From Methylacidimicrobium fagopyrum (GTDB lineage Bacteria; Verrucomicrobiota; Verrucomicrobiia; Limisphaerales; UBA11358): a stretch of DNA of 64,000 bases. Location: NCBI GenBank assembly GCA_026225255.1, contig JAMFSJ010000025.1, forward strand, positions 1 to 64,000, read 5' to 3'. Made by a program: the position numbers and the translations under genes. The notes under the pieces are model-generated. The model was not told the origin of the DNA. It was given only the letters and a program-made list of their open reading frames with translations, and made no database searches. Shown here one piece after another: positions 7,081 to 17,026 of this stretch (the first letter of the stretch is position 1; each line of letters begins with the position of its first letter).

Positions 7081-9693
7081 ATGAGCCGAACAAATTTCGC
7101 CGGAATTTTTCTTTCAGTTTTTGCCGCGTTAAGCTTTTTGTTTTCGCCGTTGAACCTTTTCGCCGCGACGAATTCCGCCACGCTTTGGCCGGGTTTACAG
7201 CCGGACGGTTCAATGCTGCTACCGAATCAATGGTCGCTGCGCCCAGCCGGCCAACAAATCCAGTTGGATAATAATTTGCCGGTGAATATCGCGCTCTCGC
7301 CGGATGGTAAATTTGCCGCGATTTTGCATTGCGGCTACCAGGCGCATGAAGTCGTCATCGTGGATCTGGCGGCGCAAAAAATCGTGGATAGCGCCAAGCT
7401 CGGCGAGGCGTTCTATGGCCTCACCTTTTCCCGCGATGGTAAAAAAATTTATTGCGGCGGCGCGAGCATGGAGGTGGTTTATCTATTTGATTTTGCGGGC
7501 GGAAAACTCGGTGAGCGTAAGTTTATCCGGTTGCGTCCAGCGACCGAAGTTGGCGTGCCGACCGGCGTGGCGGTGGATCCGGCGGGAAAAGTTTTATACG
7601 CCGCCGATATGTGGAGCAGTCGGATTTCCCGTGTGAACCTGGCCGATAAATCGGTGCTTGATATTCCGCTCACCAGCGAGGCGGCGCCACAAAAGGCCGT
7701 TGAATCCAACGCGAAGGAAGATTTTGACACCGCCGCCGCCTTGAAACGGGCGCGAGCGATTGAACTGGCCAAAGTCACCGATGTGAATGGTCTGTTTCCT
7801 TACGCCTGTGTCCTCGATGCGAAACACGACCGCCTTTACGTCAGCCTCTGGGGCGCGGCGGCGGTTCTGGTGTTGGATACCAAAACGAATGCGGTGATCG
7901 CACGCTGGCCGGCGGGACAACATCCTTGCGAAATGATTTTGAGTCGCGACGGCAAAAAACTTTTCGTCGCCAACGCCAATGAAAATACCGTGACCGTGTT
8001 GGATACGGCGACGGGTCGTGCGCAGGAAACATTGTGGGCGACGTTGTTTCAAAATTCGCCGCCGGGCGCGACGCCCAACAGTCTCGCGTTGTCGCCGGAT
8101 GAAAAAACATTGTTTGTTGCGAATGCGAATATCAATGCCGTCGCGGTGTTTGATGTCTCGGACGCGGGTCGTAGCCGCAGTCTCGGGTTCATTCCGACGG
8201 GCTGGTATCCCACGAGCGTGCGCGTGACGCCGGATGGTAAACGGCTTTTGATCGCGAACGGCAAGGGCAACGTCGCAATGGCGAATCCCGACGGGCCGGA
8301 GCCAGTCGCCGGTCGCACCAAAAAAGAGGGCAGCGATAAACAATATACCGGCAGCATGTATGACGGCACCTTGAGCGTGGTGGATTTGCCGTCGGCCAAA
8401 AATTTCGCGGCGCAAATGTCGGTGTGGACCACGACGGTTTTGAAATGCACGCCGTTGCGTCCGGACGCTTCCGTCGCCGCCGTGCGTCCGGCCAACAATC
8501 CCGTGCCGGACAAAGTGGGCGACGCCAGTCCGATCAAATATTGCATTTATATCATCAAGGAAAACCGCACCTACGATCAGGTTTTCGGCGATGTTGTAGA
8601 AGGGAATGGCGACTCCAATCTCTGTTTGTTCCCGGAAGCCGTCACGCCGAATTTACACCAGCTCGTGAAACAATTCGTCTTGCTGGATAACTTTTATGCC
8701 GATGCGGAAGTGAGCGCGTCCGGTCACGAATGGTCGATGGGCGCGATCGCGTCCGACTTTGTAGAAAAAACCTGGCCGCTCAATTACGGCCATAAAAAAA
8801 CTAAATTTCCATATCCGGCCGAAGGCGTCTTCGCCATCGCTACGCCCAAGAGCGGTTACTTGTGGAATCGCGCGGCGGAAGCGGGCGTAAGCTTTCGCAG
8901 TTACGGTGAATTTGTCGGAGCCAATCCCACCGATACCGAGCCGGCGGTCACGAAGAACAAATCACTCGTCGGTCATTTCGACCCGTGGTATCACGGTTTT
9001 GGGTTAGATTATTCCGATTCCAAACGGGCGGATCGTTTCATCAGCGAACTCCAGCGTTTTGAAAAAGAAGGCGGCCTGCCGCAACTGCAAATCGTGCGTT
9101 TGGGCAATGATCACACGCATGGCGTGACGCCCGGCCAGCGCACGCCGACGGCATATGTCGCCGACAACGACGCGGCGGTGGGCCGCGTGGTGGACGCGGT
9201 AAGCCATTCGATTTTCTGGACGAACACGGCGGTTTTTATCATTGAAGACGACGCGCAAAATGGTTCGGATCACGTGGACGCGCATCGCACGGAAGCGTTG
9301 GTCATCAGTCCTTACACGAAGCACCAGACGGTCGATTCGACGTTGTATTCCACGACGAGCATGTTGCGCACAATGGAATTAATTCTCGGCCTGCAACCGA
9401 TGACGCAATTCGATGCGGCGGCGACTCCGATGTTTAATTCATTCCAACCGCAGCCGGATTTTGCGCCGTATGTCGCGTTGTCGGCGAAGGCGGACTTGAC
9501 GGAGACGAACACCGTGCTGGCGTGGGGCGCGAAGGAGAAATTTACGTTCGCCAAGGAAGATGCCAACGACGACATCAAATTCAACGAAGTCATTTGGCGT
9601 TCGGTGAAAGGCAGTGCCCATCCGATGCCGGCGCCGGTGCACGCCGGATTTATTTTGGCCAGCGCGAAATCAAAAGACGACGATGATGATTAA
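7081..9693 (+). CDS. secreted YVTN beta-propeller / phosphoesterase fusion
   Basis: 870 residues. Signal peptide at 1-28 (FAALSFLFSPLNLFAA). Residues about 60-440 form a YncE/YVTN-type propeller with repeated NIALSPDGKFAAI, LILSRDGKKLFVANANENTVTVLD and LALSPDEKTLFVANANINAVAVFD blades. From about 490 a phosphoesterase domain of the phospholipase C/acid phosphatase class begins (KENRTYDQVFGDV ... HEWSMGAIASDFVEKTWP ... IIEDDAQNGSDHVDAHRTEALVISPY). The tail is acidic (KSKDDDDD). This domain pair is a known family (bifunctional YncE/alkaline phosphatase-like). It probably acts in the periplasm or outside the cell; the substrate is unknown. Two hairpins with T-runs follow. Confidence 0.88.
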   Translation: MSRTNFAGIFLSVFAALSFLFSPLNLFAATNSATLWPGLQPDGSMLLPNQWSLRPAGQQIQLDNNLPVNIALSPDGKFAAILHCGYQAHEVVIVDLAAQKIVDSAKLGEAFYGLTFSRDGKKIYCGGASMEVVYLFDFAGGKLGERKFIRLRPATEVGVPTGVAVDPAGKVLYAADMWSSRISRVNLADKSVLDIPLTSEAAPQKAVESNAKEDFDTAAALKRARAIELAKVTDVNGLFPYACVLDAKHDRLYVSLWGAAAVLVLDTKTNAVIARWPAGQHPCEMILSRDGKKLFVANANENTVTVLDTATGRAQETLWATLFQNSPPGATPNSLALSPDEKTLFVANANINAVAVFDVSDAGRSRSLGFIPTGWYPTSVRVTPDGKRLLIANGKGNVAMANPDGPEPVAGRTKKEGSDKQYTGSMYDGTLSVVDLPSAKNFAAQMSVWTTTVLKCTPLRPDASVAAVRPANNPVPDKVGDASPIKYCIYIIKENRTYDQVFGDVVEGNGDSNLCLFPEAVTPNLHQLVKQFVLLDNFYADAEVSASGHEWSMGAIASDFVEKTWPLNYGHKKTKFPYPAEGVFAIATPKSGYLWNRAAEAGVSFRSYGEFVGANPTDTEPAVTKNKSLVGHFDPWYHGFGLDYSDSKRADRFISELQRFEKEGGLPQLQIVRLGNDHTHGVTPGQRTPTAYVADNDAAVGRVVDAVSHSIFWTNTAVFIIEDDAQNGSDHVDAHRTEALVISPYTKHQTVDSTLYSTTSMLRTMELILGLQPMTQFDAAATPMFNSFQPQPDFAPYVALSAKADLTETNTVLAWGAKEKFTFAKEDANDDIKFNEVIWRSVKGSAHPMPAPVHAGFILASAKSKDDDDD

Positions 9694-9710
9694 ATAATCG
9701 TCGAACTGAG

Positions 9711-9740
9711 AGGGACGACGTATCGCCGTCCCAATTTTTT
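9711..9740 (+). terminator. terminator after phosphoesterase gene
   Basis: GGGACG and CGTCCC form a hairpin (one internal mismatch would extend it), followed by AATTTTTT. It starts 18 bp after the stop codon. Confidence 0.75.
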
Positions 9741-9747
9741 GTTACCG

Positions 9748-9786
9748 CGGCGGTCGATGGCACTGTGCCTGTGACCGCCGTTTTTT
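9748..9786. repeat. second GC-rich palindrome with T-run
   Basis: CGGCGGTC and GACCGCCG enclose the inner palindrome GGCACTGTGCC and are followed by TTTTTT. It could be a second terminator or a REP-like element. The next 200 bp to the gene at 9984 hold further short GC palindromes but no gene. Confidence 0.5.
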
Positions 9787-9983
9787 ATTCATCCTGCGCG
9801 GCGATCACAGACCGCTGTCACCGCACGTTACGTTTCCGTTAAATCAATCTTCAAAAATTCCTCCGCTCATCCGTCGGAAGGCGGGAAGCGGACATCCCGT
9901 GCCCTTGTTGCTGAAACCGCTGGTCAGTTAAAGTTAGCGTTCAATTTAAAAGCGGAACATACAACAACCAACCACCTTTACGA

Positions 9984-12900
9984 ATGAAATCTATGATTCA
10001 CTCTTGTCCGGCGCGGCGAACTTTCCGACCCCGCCAGCGCGGGCTCAAAACGTTATTCTCAATTCTGCTGGGCGCGGTGTGCGCGGGTGGGTTATCGGCG
10101 CAGGCGGCGCCGGTGACGCACGGCATCGCGGCGGCAAACGTGACCGTGATCCAAAATGATACGGGTAACAACGCCACGTCGGTGACCCTGGTGCCGACGC
10201 TTTCCATCAACGATTTTCGCGTGACGGTGGCGGGCACCAGCCGTGCGGATTACGGTGTGCAAATTGGCCCGGTCGCGACCAATAACGTGCGCAACGGCAT
10301 TTTGATCAGCTCCATAACGGACAACGGTCGGAATAACGGCGAAACCGGTTCGACTTCGGGAACGCGCTATGGCACGCCGGGGGTGGACAGCAATGCGTCG
10401 ACTAGTCCGGGTTCATCGGGCATCTGGTGGGTGCCGGTTTTTGGCAGCTCGGCCACGACCAATATTGTTAGTGGCACCAATTCCATAAGCTATTCCTACG
10501 TCGAAGAAAATTTTGATTTTGCGGCGGCTTGGTTTCCTTACACCAAATATTACGGCGGCTGGCTGGCTAATTCCGGCGGCACCAACGGTGGAATCAATGA
10601 CCAATTCATCGGCAACACCAATCTTACCTTCGGGCCGGTTGGGGCAAACATCCAGCAAGAAGTTGCCGGCAGCACGACGATCGGCTTGACCAATCTCACT
10701 TTGGATTCGCGTTCGAACGCCGTGATGATCTGCTGTGGTGGTAAAAATGAGGAGAATTATGCCGTGGCGAAAATCAATTGGGCGGATGGCACTTGGTTGG
10801 TAAGTTGCCGTGACGACCAATCGGGCAGTGCCGAACAGGATTACATTGCCTGGGTGGTTGTTCCCCTCAATAACACCAACGGCTTGATTGCCGGAACTTT
10901 TGCCGCCAGCCTCAATCCGGCGACCGGGGTAAATGCAGTCAATGTATTGGGAAATGCACCTTATACCGCCGTTCATACCGGCACGGGAACCTACCATTTG
11001 ACCATTCCGGGAGCGTTGCCCAGCAATGGTGTGTTAATCATCACGGGTGCCCAAGGTGATGGTAACAATTCAGACAACATTGTCAGTTATCAAGTCAATG
11101 GCAATGGTTGGGATATCCAAACGCGCGATACCGGCAGTGCCAACGTCACTGCGAGTTTGCAAAATTTTTCCGCGGTGAGCCAAAGCAACCCGGCTGGCGG
11201 AATGAGCGATGTGGTCGCCAGTTTCGTTTATATTCCCGCACCCACTGCGGTCATCAATGTAACGCCCGCAAACGGTTTGGTGACGACGCAAAGCGGTGGC
11301 ACGGCGACATTTTCGGTGACGTTAGGTTCGGTGCCGGCGACCAACGTTACCTTGGCCCTTCAAGTCAGCGACGCGACGGCGGCTTCGCTCTCGACCAATG
11401 TATTGATCTTTCAAAACACGAACTACAATGTGCCGCAAAGCATCACGGTGACGGGCCTGAATAATTCAGTTTCGACGGCGGAAAATTATACCGTTAACAT
11501 CACTCAAGTCAGCAGCCTTGATACGAATTACAATGGTTTGACAGCGCCCAGCGTTGCGCTCGTCAATATTCCTGCCAATACACCGGGCATTTTCCTGATT
11601 CCCAGCACTGGCTTGATCACTGCGCCGGGCAGCGCGGCAACCTTCCAAGCCATTATGAATCAGCCGCCGACGGATACCGTGACGGTCAATTTCACGTCCA
11701 GTGATACCCTTCATGGCGGCACGATTTCACCGTCATCAGTGACCTTCTCGCCCGCCAACTGGAGCACGCAGCAAGTCGTGGCTGTGACCGGTGTGGACGA
11801 CGGCATTTTGGATGGCAACATTGCTTATCAAATCACGGCGTCCGCAGCGGTCAGCAGCGATCCCAATTACAATGGTTATAATGCGGGTAGCGTGAGCGTG
11901 GTAAACCAGGAAAACGATGTCGCTGGCGTAAACGTCAGCTGCGGCACTTCGATTTCGGTGCCGGAAGGCAGTTCAACTTCGTTTACAGTTGTCCTCACCG
12001 CTCAGCCGGTCAGCAATGTCACCATTGCCTACACTTCGGGTGACACGACCGCGGGCACAGTTTCACCGGCAACGTTGACGTTCACGCCAGCAAATTGGAA
12101 CGTGCCGCAGACGGTCGCCGTGACTGGCGTTGCCAATCCAGCTCTCAGCGGCAATGCAAATTTCATCCTCAGTGCGGTAATTTCTTCCAGCAACTATGGT
12201 TATTCTACCTTGATCCTACCGAATATTGCTGGGACCACAGTCAAGCCGATCGGTTTGCCATCGGGGACGACCGCTTATGGTCTTGGCATGCCGCCAGTGG
12301 GAATTGATGGTCAAGCCACCGCCAGCTTCGCGATCAACTTCAGCGGCGCAACGTTGGCCTTCTCCATTACGGCCAATGCGGATGCGACGGACGTGCTCGG
12401 TATCCGCAACGATCCGACCGGTGCCGGCATCACGGTTTCTGGCAATACGGTGAGCTATTCCAATAACCCGGTCGCCACGTTCAGCGGCGGAGCCGGTTCG
12501 GTGCTAAACATCGCCGTGAACAATAATGTGACCTCGGGGGCCGTGGCGGCATTGCTTCAAGCGGTCACGTTCAGCACGGCGACGACCAATGATTTTGCCA
12601 ATCGCACCGTGCAACTATCCTTGAACAACGGCGGTAGTGTGGTGAACAAAACCATTCGCGTGGGACAGTTGCGTATCACCCAATATCAAGACGGCGTTGA
12701 TTGGGGTTATGGCGCCTACAACAGCCAAACGAATGATGAAATCGCCAGTGGCAGCGCCGGCACGGCTTGGTCCTCAGGGTCAAGCATCGTGAATGGATTA
12801 TTAGTTCAAGGCGGCAGCACGGCGGCGCTTACATTACATCAAGTATTGTTAGGCTTCTTTGATTTGGTCGGCACAAATGCCGGACAAATTCCGCCCGGTT

Positions 12901-14201
12901 CCACCATCGTGTCTGCGGATTTGACGGTTAATATCCAGAAAGCAGGCCACGGCTGGGCGTTCCACCGGATGCTGAGCGAATGGGATGATACCTATAGTTG
13001 GAGTGACTATCCGTATAATGTCGGGGTGGATGATATTGACGACGGAATTAATGAAGCTGAACTCAATTATTATTCACAGATGGGCAATTTTATTACCATC
13101 AGTAATAGCGATGGCACGATGTCGGCCACCACGGCGGGTATAAAAATTGGTCTCGCGAATGTGGGGGTCACGCCGGACGTCCAAGCTTGGGTCAATGGAA
13201 CTAATAACTTTGGCTGGGTCTGCGATGCTTCCGAGCCTTGGGGTTATGACGATCTGACGACCGGCACCGGTTTTACGCCCAGCCAATCCACGACGTCCAC
13301 CCTCCGGCCACACTTACGCGTCTATTGGTTGCCGCCCACGGTTGCCGGTGCGGGCTTCCAAAATGGAACGAATGGTTATGCCAGCGGCCATGATACGGAC
13401 ATCACCCAGTCGACTCCGACTATTACCAACAGTGCCTTGACCGTCATCTGGAGCGACGGCGCGGATCCGGGTCTGACCGATCTCACGGAAGCTTTATTCC
13501 GCTTCGATGACATCATTGGCACCGGCACCAACCAAATTCCGCCGGGCGCGCACATTGAAGCGGCCATGTTGAACTTGGCTTGTTTGAGCAGCACAGATTG
13601 CAACGGTAACGGTGGCCAGTTCTTCCCGTTGTATCAGTCCTGGAATGAAACCAATCTCACGTGGAATTCATGGAATGCCAATGGTCAAGGCATCTTGAAC
13701 GATGGGGTGCAAGCCGCCATCGCTCCGACCGCAACCGCGGGCACTTATACCTTGGAAACGGACGATTACATCCCGGGCGGTTATCATTCATTCGAAGTCA
13801 CAGCAGACGTGCAAAACTGGGCGAACGGTGCAGCGAACAACGGTTGGGGCGTGATTCCTTGGTATATCAGTTCCACTGGCGCTTGGGGCGCGGACGGTTG
13901 GGGTATGAACAGCTCAAAAGATCCGAACGTCAGTTCGCACCCGCAATTGGTTGTGTATTACACGGTGAACCCTGGCTTTGTAGCGCGGCCAACGCTCATG
14001 CCGCTGGTAGTTTCCGCGACCCAAGTATCGGTGAAGTTCGGCGGCACCGTGGGCGCGACCTATACCGTCTGGCGGAGTGATTCAGTGAACGGCACTTGGA
14101 TCAATGTCGGCACGGCAATCGTCGGTCAAGATGGCACGGCGACCTTCAACGACGCGGCACCGCTCTCGACGGCGGCGTTCTACCGGGTATCCAATCCTTA
14201 A
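9984..14201 (+). CDS. giant secreted protein with Calx-beta-like repeats and two DNRLRE domains
   Basis: 1405 residues. A basic N-terminus and hydrophobic segment end at LSAQAA (about residue 42). Three repeats of about 85-110 residues (about 420-740) share the pattern PSTGLITAPGSAATFQAIM / TVSPATLTFTPANWNVPQTVAVTGV, as in Calx-beta or adhesin-type domains. Two DNRLRE-type domains follow (about 900-1110 and 1120-1330), each with a DVQAWVNGTNNFGW or DVQNWANGAANNGW signature. The last 75 residues (TYTVWRSDS...GTATFNDAAPLSTAAFYRVSNP) form a module also seen at the end of the 38437-40905 protein. No enzyme domain is recognised. Likely an extracellular or cell-surface carbohydrate-binding or adhesion protein. 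A strong terminator follows. Confidence 0.8.
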   Translation: MKSMIHSCPARRTFRPRQRGLKTLFSILLGAVCAGGLSAQAAPVTHGIAAANVTVIQNDTGNNATSVTLVPTLSINDFRVTVAGTSRADYGVQIGPVATNNVRNGILISSITDNGRNNGETGSTSGTRYGTPGVDSNASTSPGSSGIWWVPVFGSSATTNIVSGTNSISYSYVEENFDFAAAWFPYTKYYGGWLANSGGTNGGINDQFIGNTNLTFGPVGANIQQEVAGSTTIGLTNLTLDSRSNAVMICCGGKNEENYAVAKINWADGTWLVSCRDDQSGSAEQDYIAWVVVPLNNTNGLIAGTFAASLNPATGVNAVNVLGNAPYTAVHTGTGTYHLTIPGALPSNGVLIITGAQGDGNNSDNIVSYQVNGNGWDIQTRDTGSANVTASLQNFSAVSQSNPAGGMSDVVASFVYIPAPTAVINVTPANGLVTTQSGGTATFSVTLGSVPATNVTLALQVSDATAASLSTNVLIFQNTNYNVPQSITVTGLNNSVSTAENYTVNITQVSSLDTNYNGLTAPSVALVNIPANTPGIFLIPSTGLITAPGSAATFQAIMNQPPTDTVTVNFTSSDTLHGGTISPSSVTFSPANWSTQQVVAVTGVDDGILDGNIAYQITASAAVSSDPNYNGYNAGSVSVVNQENDVAGVNVSCGTSISVPEGSSTSFTVVLTAQPVSNVTIAYTSGDTTAGTVSPATLTFTPANWNVPQTVAVTGVANPALSGNANFILSAVISSSNYGYSTLILPNIAGTTVKPIGLPSGTTAYGLGMPPVGIDGQATASFAINFSGATLAFSITANADATDVLGIRNDPTGAGITVSGNTVSYSNNPVATFSGGAGSVLNIAVNNNVTSGAVAALLQAVTFSTATTNDFANRTVQLSLNNGGSVVNKTIRVGQLRITQYQDGVDWGYGAYNSQTNDEIASGSAGTAWSSGSSIVNGLLVQGGSTAALTLHQVLLGFFDLVGTNAGQIPPGSTIVSADLTVNIQKAGHGWAFHRMLSEWDDTYSWSDYPYNVGVDDIDDGINEAELNYYSQMGNFITISNSDGTMSATTAGIKIGLANVGVTPDVQAWVNGTNNFGWVCDASEPWGYDDLTTGTGFTPSQSTTSTLRPHLRVYWLPPTVAGAGFQNGTNGYASGHDTDITQSTPTITNSALTVIWSDGADPGLTDLTEALFRFDDIIGTGTNQIPPGAHIEAAMLNLACLSSTDCNGNGGQFFPLYQSWNETNLTWNSWNANGQGILNDGVQAAIAPTATAGTYTLETDDYIPGGYHSFEVTADVQNWANGAANNGWGVIPWYISSTGAWGADGWGMNSSKDPNVSSHPQLVVYYTVNPGFVARPTLMPLVVSATQVSVKFGGTVGATYTVWRSDSVNGTWINVGTAIVGQDGTATFNDAAPLSTAAFYRVSNP

Positions 14202-14216
14202 ACGAAAGTTGATCAC

Positions 14217-14252
14217 AAAACCGGCGCTGGCTTCGGCTGGCGCCGGTTTTTT
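14217..14252 (+). terminator. rho-independent terminator of the giant secreted protein gene
   Basis: AACCGGCGC and GCGCCGGTT pair around the inner GCTTCGGC loop, followed by TTTTT, 16 bp after the stop codon. Confidence 0.9.
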
Positions 14253-14666
14253 GCGTCCCGCTAGCCAGACCCGCTATTTGAAATCCGTAGTGACCCAAGC
14301 AGCTCGGCCGCGTGTTCCCCTCTAAAACCAAACGAATACCAACCGAGACTCTGGGCGGGACACATTGTGTCTGCCGATAAATATCGGTCGCGAAGCGACA
14401 ATGGAAATTAGCCCGGCACTTCGTGCCGGGTGCGGCCTGCGAAAATGAAACGTCCCGCAGGGGCGACGGAATCCGGCGTCATTTCAGGACGTGTAGTTTA
14501 GGGGATGTATCACCAGACACTTCGTGTCTGGCTAATTTCCAATGTCGCTTTGCGACCGGAAAAATGTGGGGCTCCGTTTCTGGTGTCGCATGGCGGACTC
14601 TTTAATCCACTTAGGGGGCGATTTGATGTGTAGAGATTGCAGCGACGTGAATGCACACGTCTGTAA
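14253..14666. other. gene-free stretch with palindromic element
   Basis: No credible gene. Most of it is the paired palindrome element 14387-14556 and its flanks. Bases 14560-14666 hold nothing recognisable. Confidence 0.6.
14387..14556. repeat. paired palindromic (REP/BIME-like) element, family A
   Basis: Left: GTCGCGAAGCGAC (14387-14399), GGAAATTAG, palindrome CCCGGCACTTCGTGCCGGG (14412-14430). Right, inverted: palindrome CCAGACACTTCGTGTCTGG (14513-14531), CTAATTTCC, GTCGCTTTGCGAC (14544-14556). It has the same plan as 3334-3516, with a different stem sequence in the left palindrome, that is, a compensated stem. This points to selection on the hairpin. Confidence 0.8.
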
Positions 14667-14697
14667 AACAAAAAAGCCCTCTTGTGAAGAGGGCTTG
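14667..14697 (-). terminator. terminator of the prepilin-like gene
   Basis: On the minus strand AAGCCCTC and GAGGGCTT pair around TTCACAA and are followed by TTTTTTG. It lies about 33 bp beyond the stop codon at 14730. Confidence 0.88.
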
Positions 14698-14729
14698 ATG
14701 GTTTTTAAAATCAAAAATGCTGGCTTTGA

Positions 14730-15662
14730 TTAGAGCGGCTGCGTGGTCCAAATGCCATTTACCAGAACGTGAACGCTATCACCGTCGTTACTAATATCCT
14801 CAACATTATCTAGATCGGCGCGCTTGATCCACTGCGCATGACCGTCGCAAAAACCTTCGCACTTTCCTGCACTCCCGTGATTGTCCCCGGCATCGGGCCA
14901 GTTTTGTGTGACATTAGCCGGATTATGCGCCGTTGTCGTGCTGCCCGGATCGTCGCCATCGACAATTAAATTGACCTGCGATGGACCAGGCTTCATGCCG
15001 ATATGGCCTTTATAAGACGTGAGACTATAATGATCCACCATTTGTTCCGTTTTCTTCTGACCCGAAGCCGTGCCCCAAACTTCATAGCTAGTGCCATTGA
15101 TAGAGGCATCACTACCTCCAACTCTGATATTTGATGGCGCATTATCCAACAAATCTCTAAACACATTGATGTTTGCGAGACTCGCCGGCATTTTCGGTGA
15201 TTCAGTTGTCGTATAATACGCTACGCGGGGTAAAATGGTTGAGCTTGGGACACGAACATAATCTTGGGTGGCCGGGCAGTCAAAAGCTCCTAGTGCTTTG
15301 ACATAGCCATAGCTTTGCAACCAACTTAAATCGTCATCCGACCCACTACGGTCATTAGGCCCATTGAGTTCGGGGACATTCTTGGTGCCGTTGCCACCGT
15401 CATACCAAGTGGGTGCGGTAAAATTACCTTTGAAGTCTGAGGCATACATGACGCAACCCAGCATTAATTGACGCAAATTACTGACGCATCCGATGCGCTT
15501 CGCTTTGTCTTTGGCCTTGGACAAGGCCGGCAATAATAGTGACGCCAGAATCGCAATAATAGCGATGACCACCAACAGCTCGATCAAGGTAAAGCCACGG
15601 CGTCGGGATTTTATCGAAAAGCCTGCTGGTTGGTCAGACGTTGGTTTTTTGGGAATGTTCAT
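14730..15662 (-). CDS. prepilin-type N-terminal cleavage/methylation domain protein
   Basis: 310 residues from the ATG at 15662; a GTG at 15686 would add 8. The N-terminus carries the type IV prepilin/pseudopilin signal: basic leader [33 protein letters not shown], with cleavage after Gly and the conserved Glu at +5. The rest has the [19 protein letters not shown] pattern of the large prepilin-like families of Verrucomicrobia and Planctomycetes (DUF1559-like), and it ends with a CDGHAQWIK motif (the family's H-x-DGH near the C-terminus). Such proteins occur in many copies per genome; their substrate or fibre role is unknown. It is monocistronic, with its own terminator. Confidence 0.88.
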   Translation of the reverse strand: MNIPKKPTSDQPAGFSIKSRRRGFTLIELLVVIAIIAILASLLLPALSKAKDKAKRIGCVSNLRQLMLGCVMYASDFKGNFTAPTWYDGGNGTKNVPELNGPNDRSGSDDDLSWLQSYGYVKALGAFDCPATQDYVRVPSSTILPRVAYYTTTESPKMPASLANINVFRDLLDNAPSNIRVGGSDASINGTSYEVWGTASGQKKTEQMVDHYSLTSYKGHIGMKPGPSQVNLIVDGDDPGSTTTAHNPANVTQNWPDAGDNHGSAGKCEGFCDGHAQWIKRADLDNVEDISNDGDSVHVLVNGIWTTQPL

Positions 15663-15961
15663 TTTTAAAATTCGGAAACGTTTCACACCTTGTGAAATCA
15701 GATTGAAAGTTTACCTGCGCGCCGGACGTTGGCTCAAGGGTAGGGCATATCCACTTTCCGTCAGTTTCACTCGCCAGCCAAAATTTCTGACGACTGATTT
15801 AACGGAACTGTAACCTGCGAACTTTGCGCCCGGAAAAGCGCTGGAAAAAATGTGGGTCTCGCCCCCTCCCGCCGGATCAGCGCGTCACCGGATTGTTACT
15901 CAAACGTCGCTATCAGGTTTTAAACCGCGTGTTAAAATCTTTGGTAGGGAATAAAAGGGAT

Positions 15962-17026
15962 ATGGAGAACATTAATTTTTTAACGTCCGCTGGTTCACTG
16001 GTCACGTGCCTTGATCTGAAAAATCTCGGCGACGAACCGCCACCCAACCAGTTTGAATGCACTTTCTGGTCGCGCTTCGACGGCCAGATGTGCGTCCATT
16101 ATTTCCGTCCCGAGGCCGACGTTCTTTATCAGCCGCACACGCATTCCGAATACACGGTCATGGTATGTCTTGCCGGTGAACTGAAGAAAACGGAAGCAGG
16201 CGAAACGCACCTGGTCGGGCCGGGTGGCGCGGTCATCAGCAACGCGGGGATCGAACATGCCACCGGTTATCTGCGTCGTCATGCGCCCGCCTGCGAAGTC
16301 GTCTGCGTGACGTTTGGGCCTAAAACATTGGCCGCCCTGAGCGCGGATTTTTCGTTGCCCATCGCCAATGACGAAACGTGTCCGCTCTTCACCGGTAGTT
16401 TGGATAATACGATTTTGCACGAGTGCGCCGTGGCCATGGCGGAGGAATTACGTCGTCGCGAAGCCGGCCACAAGGTCATTGTCGAAACGCTCGCGCTGCG
16501 ATTGTTGGTGGAAACGTTGCGCACCTGGCCGCGTGATCAAATTAAAACCAGCGTGCCCGATGCCGTTCCGCGTTTGCCGCAACGCGATTTTGTCCGCGCC
16601 TACGAATACATGCGCCGTTGTCGCAAAGGCACTTTCCGATTGGAACATTTGAGCCGTTTTCTCGGTATCAGCAAGGAACGTTTCACGCGCTTATTTCTCG
16701 CTTCGACGAATCACACACCCGCAAATTTTTATAACCGGATGTTGCTGGAACGCGGGCGCGAGCTGTTGCGTGATCCCAAACTGTCCATCAAAGAAATCAG
16801 TTTTCAACTAGGCTTCAAAACGGCGAGTCATTTCATTGTCGCCTTTCGTCGGGAATTTTCCGCCGCGCCGCAGGAATATCGCCAGCGCGATCTGATGGCC
16901 GAAGCGAACAGCGGTTCGAAAAATCATGCGGTGGGCCAGTGGATGGATTGGTTGCCGCACGCCAAAACTCTGCCGGCGATCCCGGAAACCGCCGACGCTC
17001 GCGTCAGCTTGACGTGTCCGGCGTGA
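15962..17026 (+). CDS. AraC-family transcriptional regulator
   Basis: 354 residues from the ATG at 15962, preceded by AAAAGGGA as ribosome binding site; longer starts upstream lack one. Residues about 1-150 form a cupin-like ligand domain (YQPHTHSEYTVMVCLAGELKKTEAGETHLVGPGGAVISNAG). The C-terminal third (about 215-315) is the double helix-turn-helix: LEHLSRFLGISKERFTRLF and then LSIKEISFQLGFKTASHFIVAFRREFSAAPQEYR. It precedes glycoside hydrolase genes GH172, GH39 and GH63 and may control them in response to a sugar. Its 3' end overlaps the convergent isochorismatase-like gene by 23 bp. Confidence 0.92.
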   Translation: MENINFLTSAGSLVTCLDLKNLGDEPPPNQFECTFWSRFDGQMCVHYFRPEADVLYQPHTHSEYTVMVCLAGELKKTEAGETHLVGPGGAVISNAGIEHATGYLRRHAPACEVVCVTFGPKTLAALSADFSLPIANDETCPLFTGSLDNTILHECAVAMAEELRRREAGHKVIVETLALRLLVETLRTWPRDQIKTSVPDAVPRLPQRDFVRAYEYMRRCRKGTFRLEHLSRFLGISKERFTRLFLASTNHTPANFYNRMLLERGRELLRDPKLSIKEISFQLGFKTASHFIVAFRREFSAAPQEYRQRDLMAEANSGSKNHAVGQWMDWLPHAKTLPAIPETADARVSLTCPA

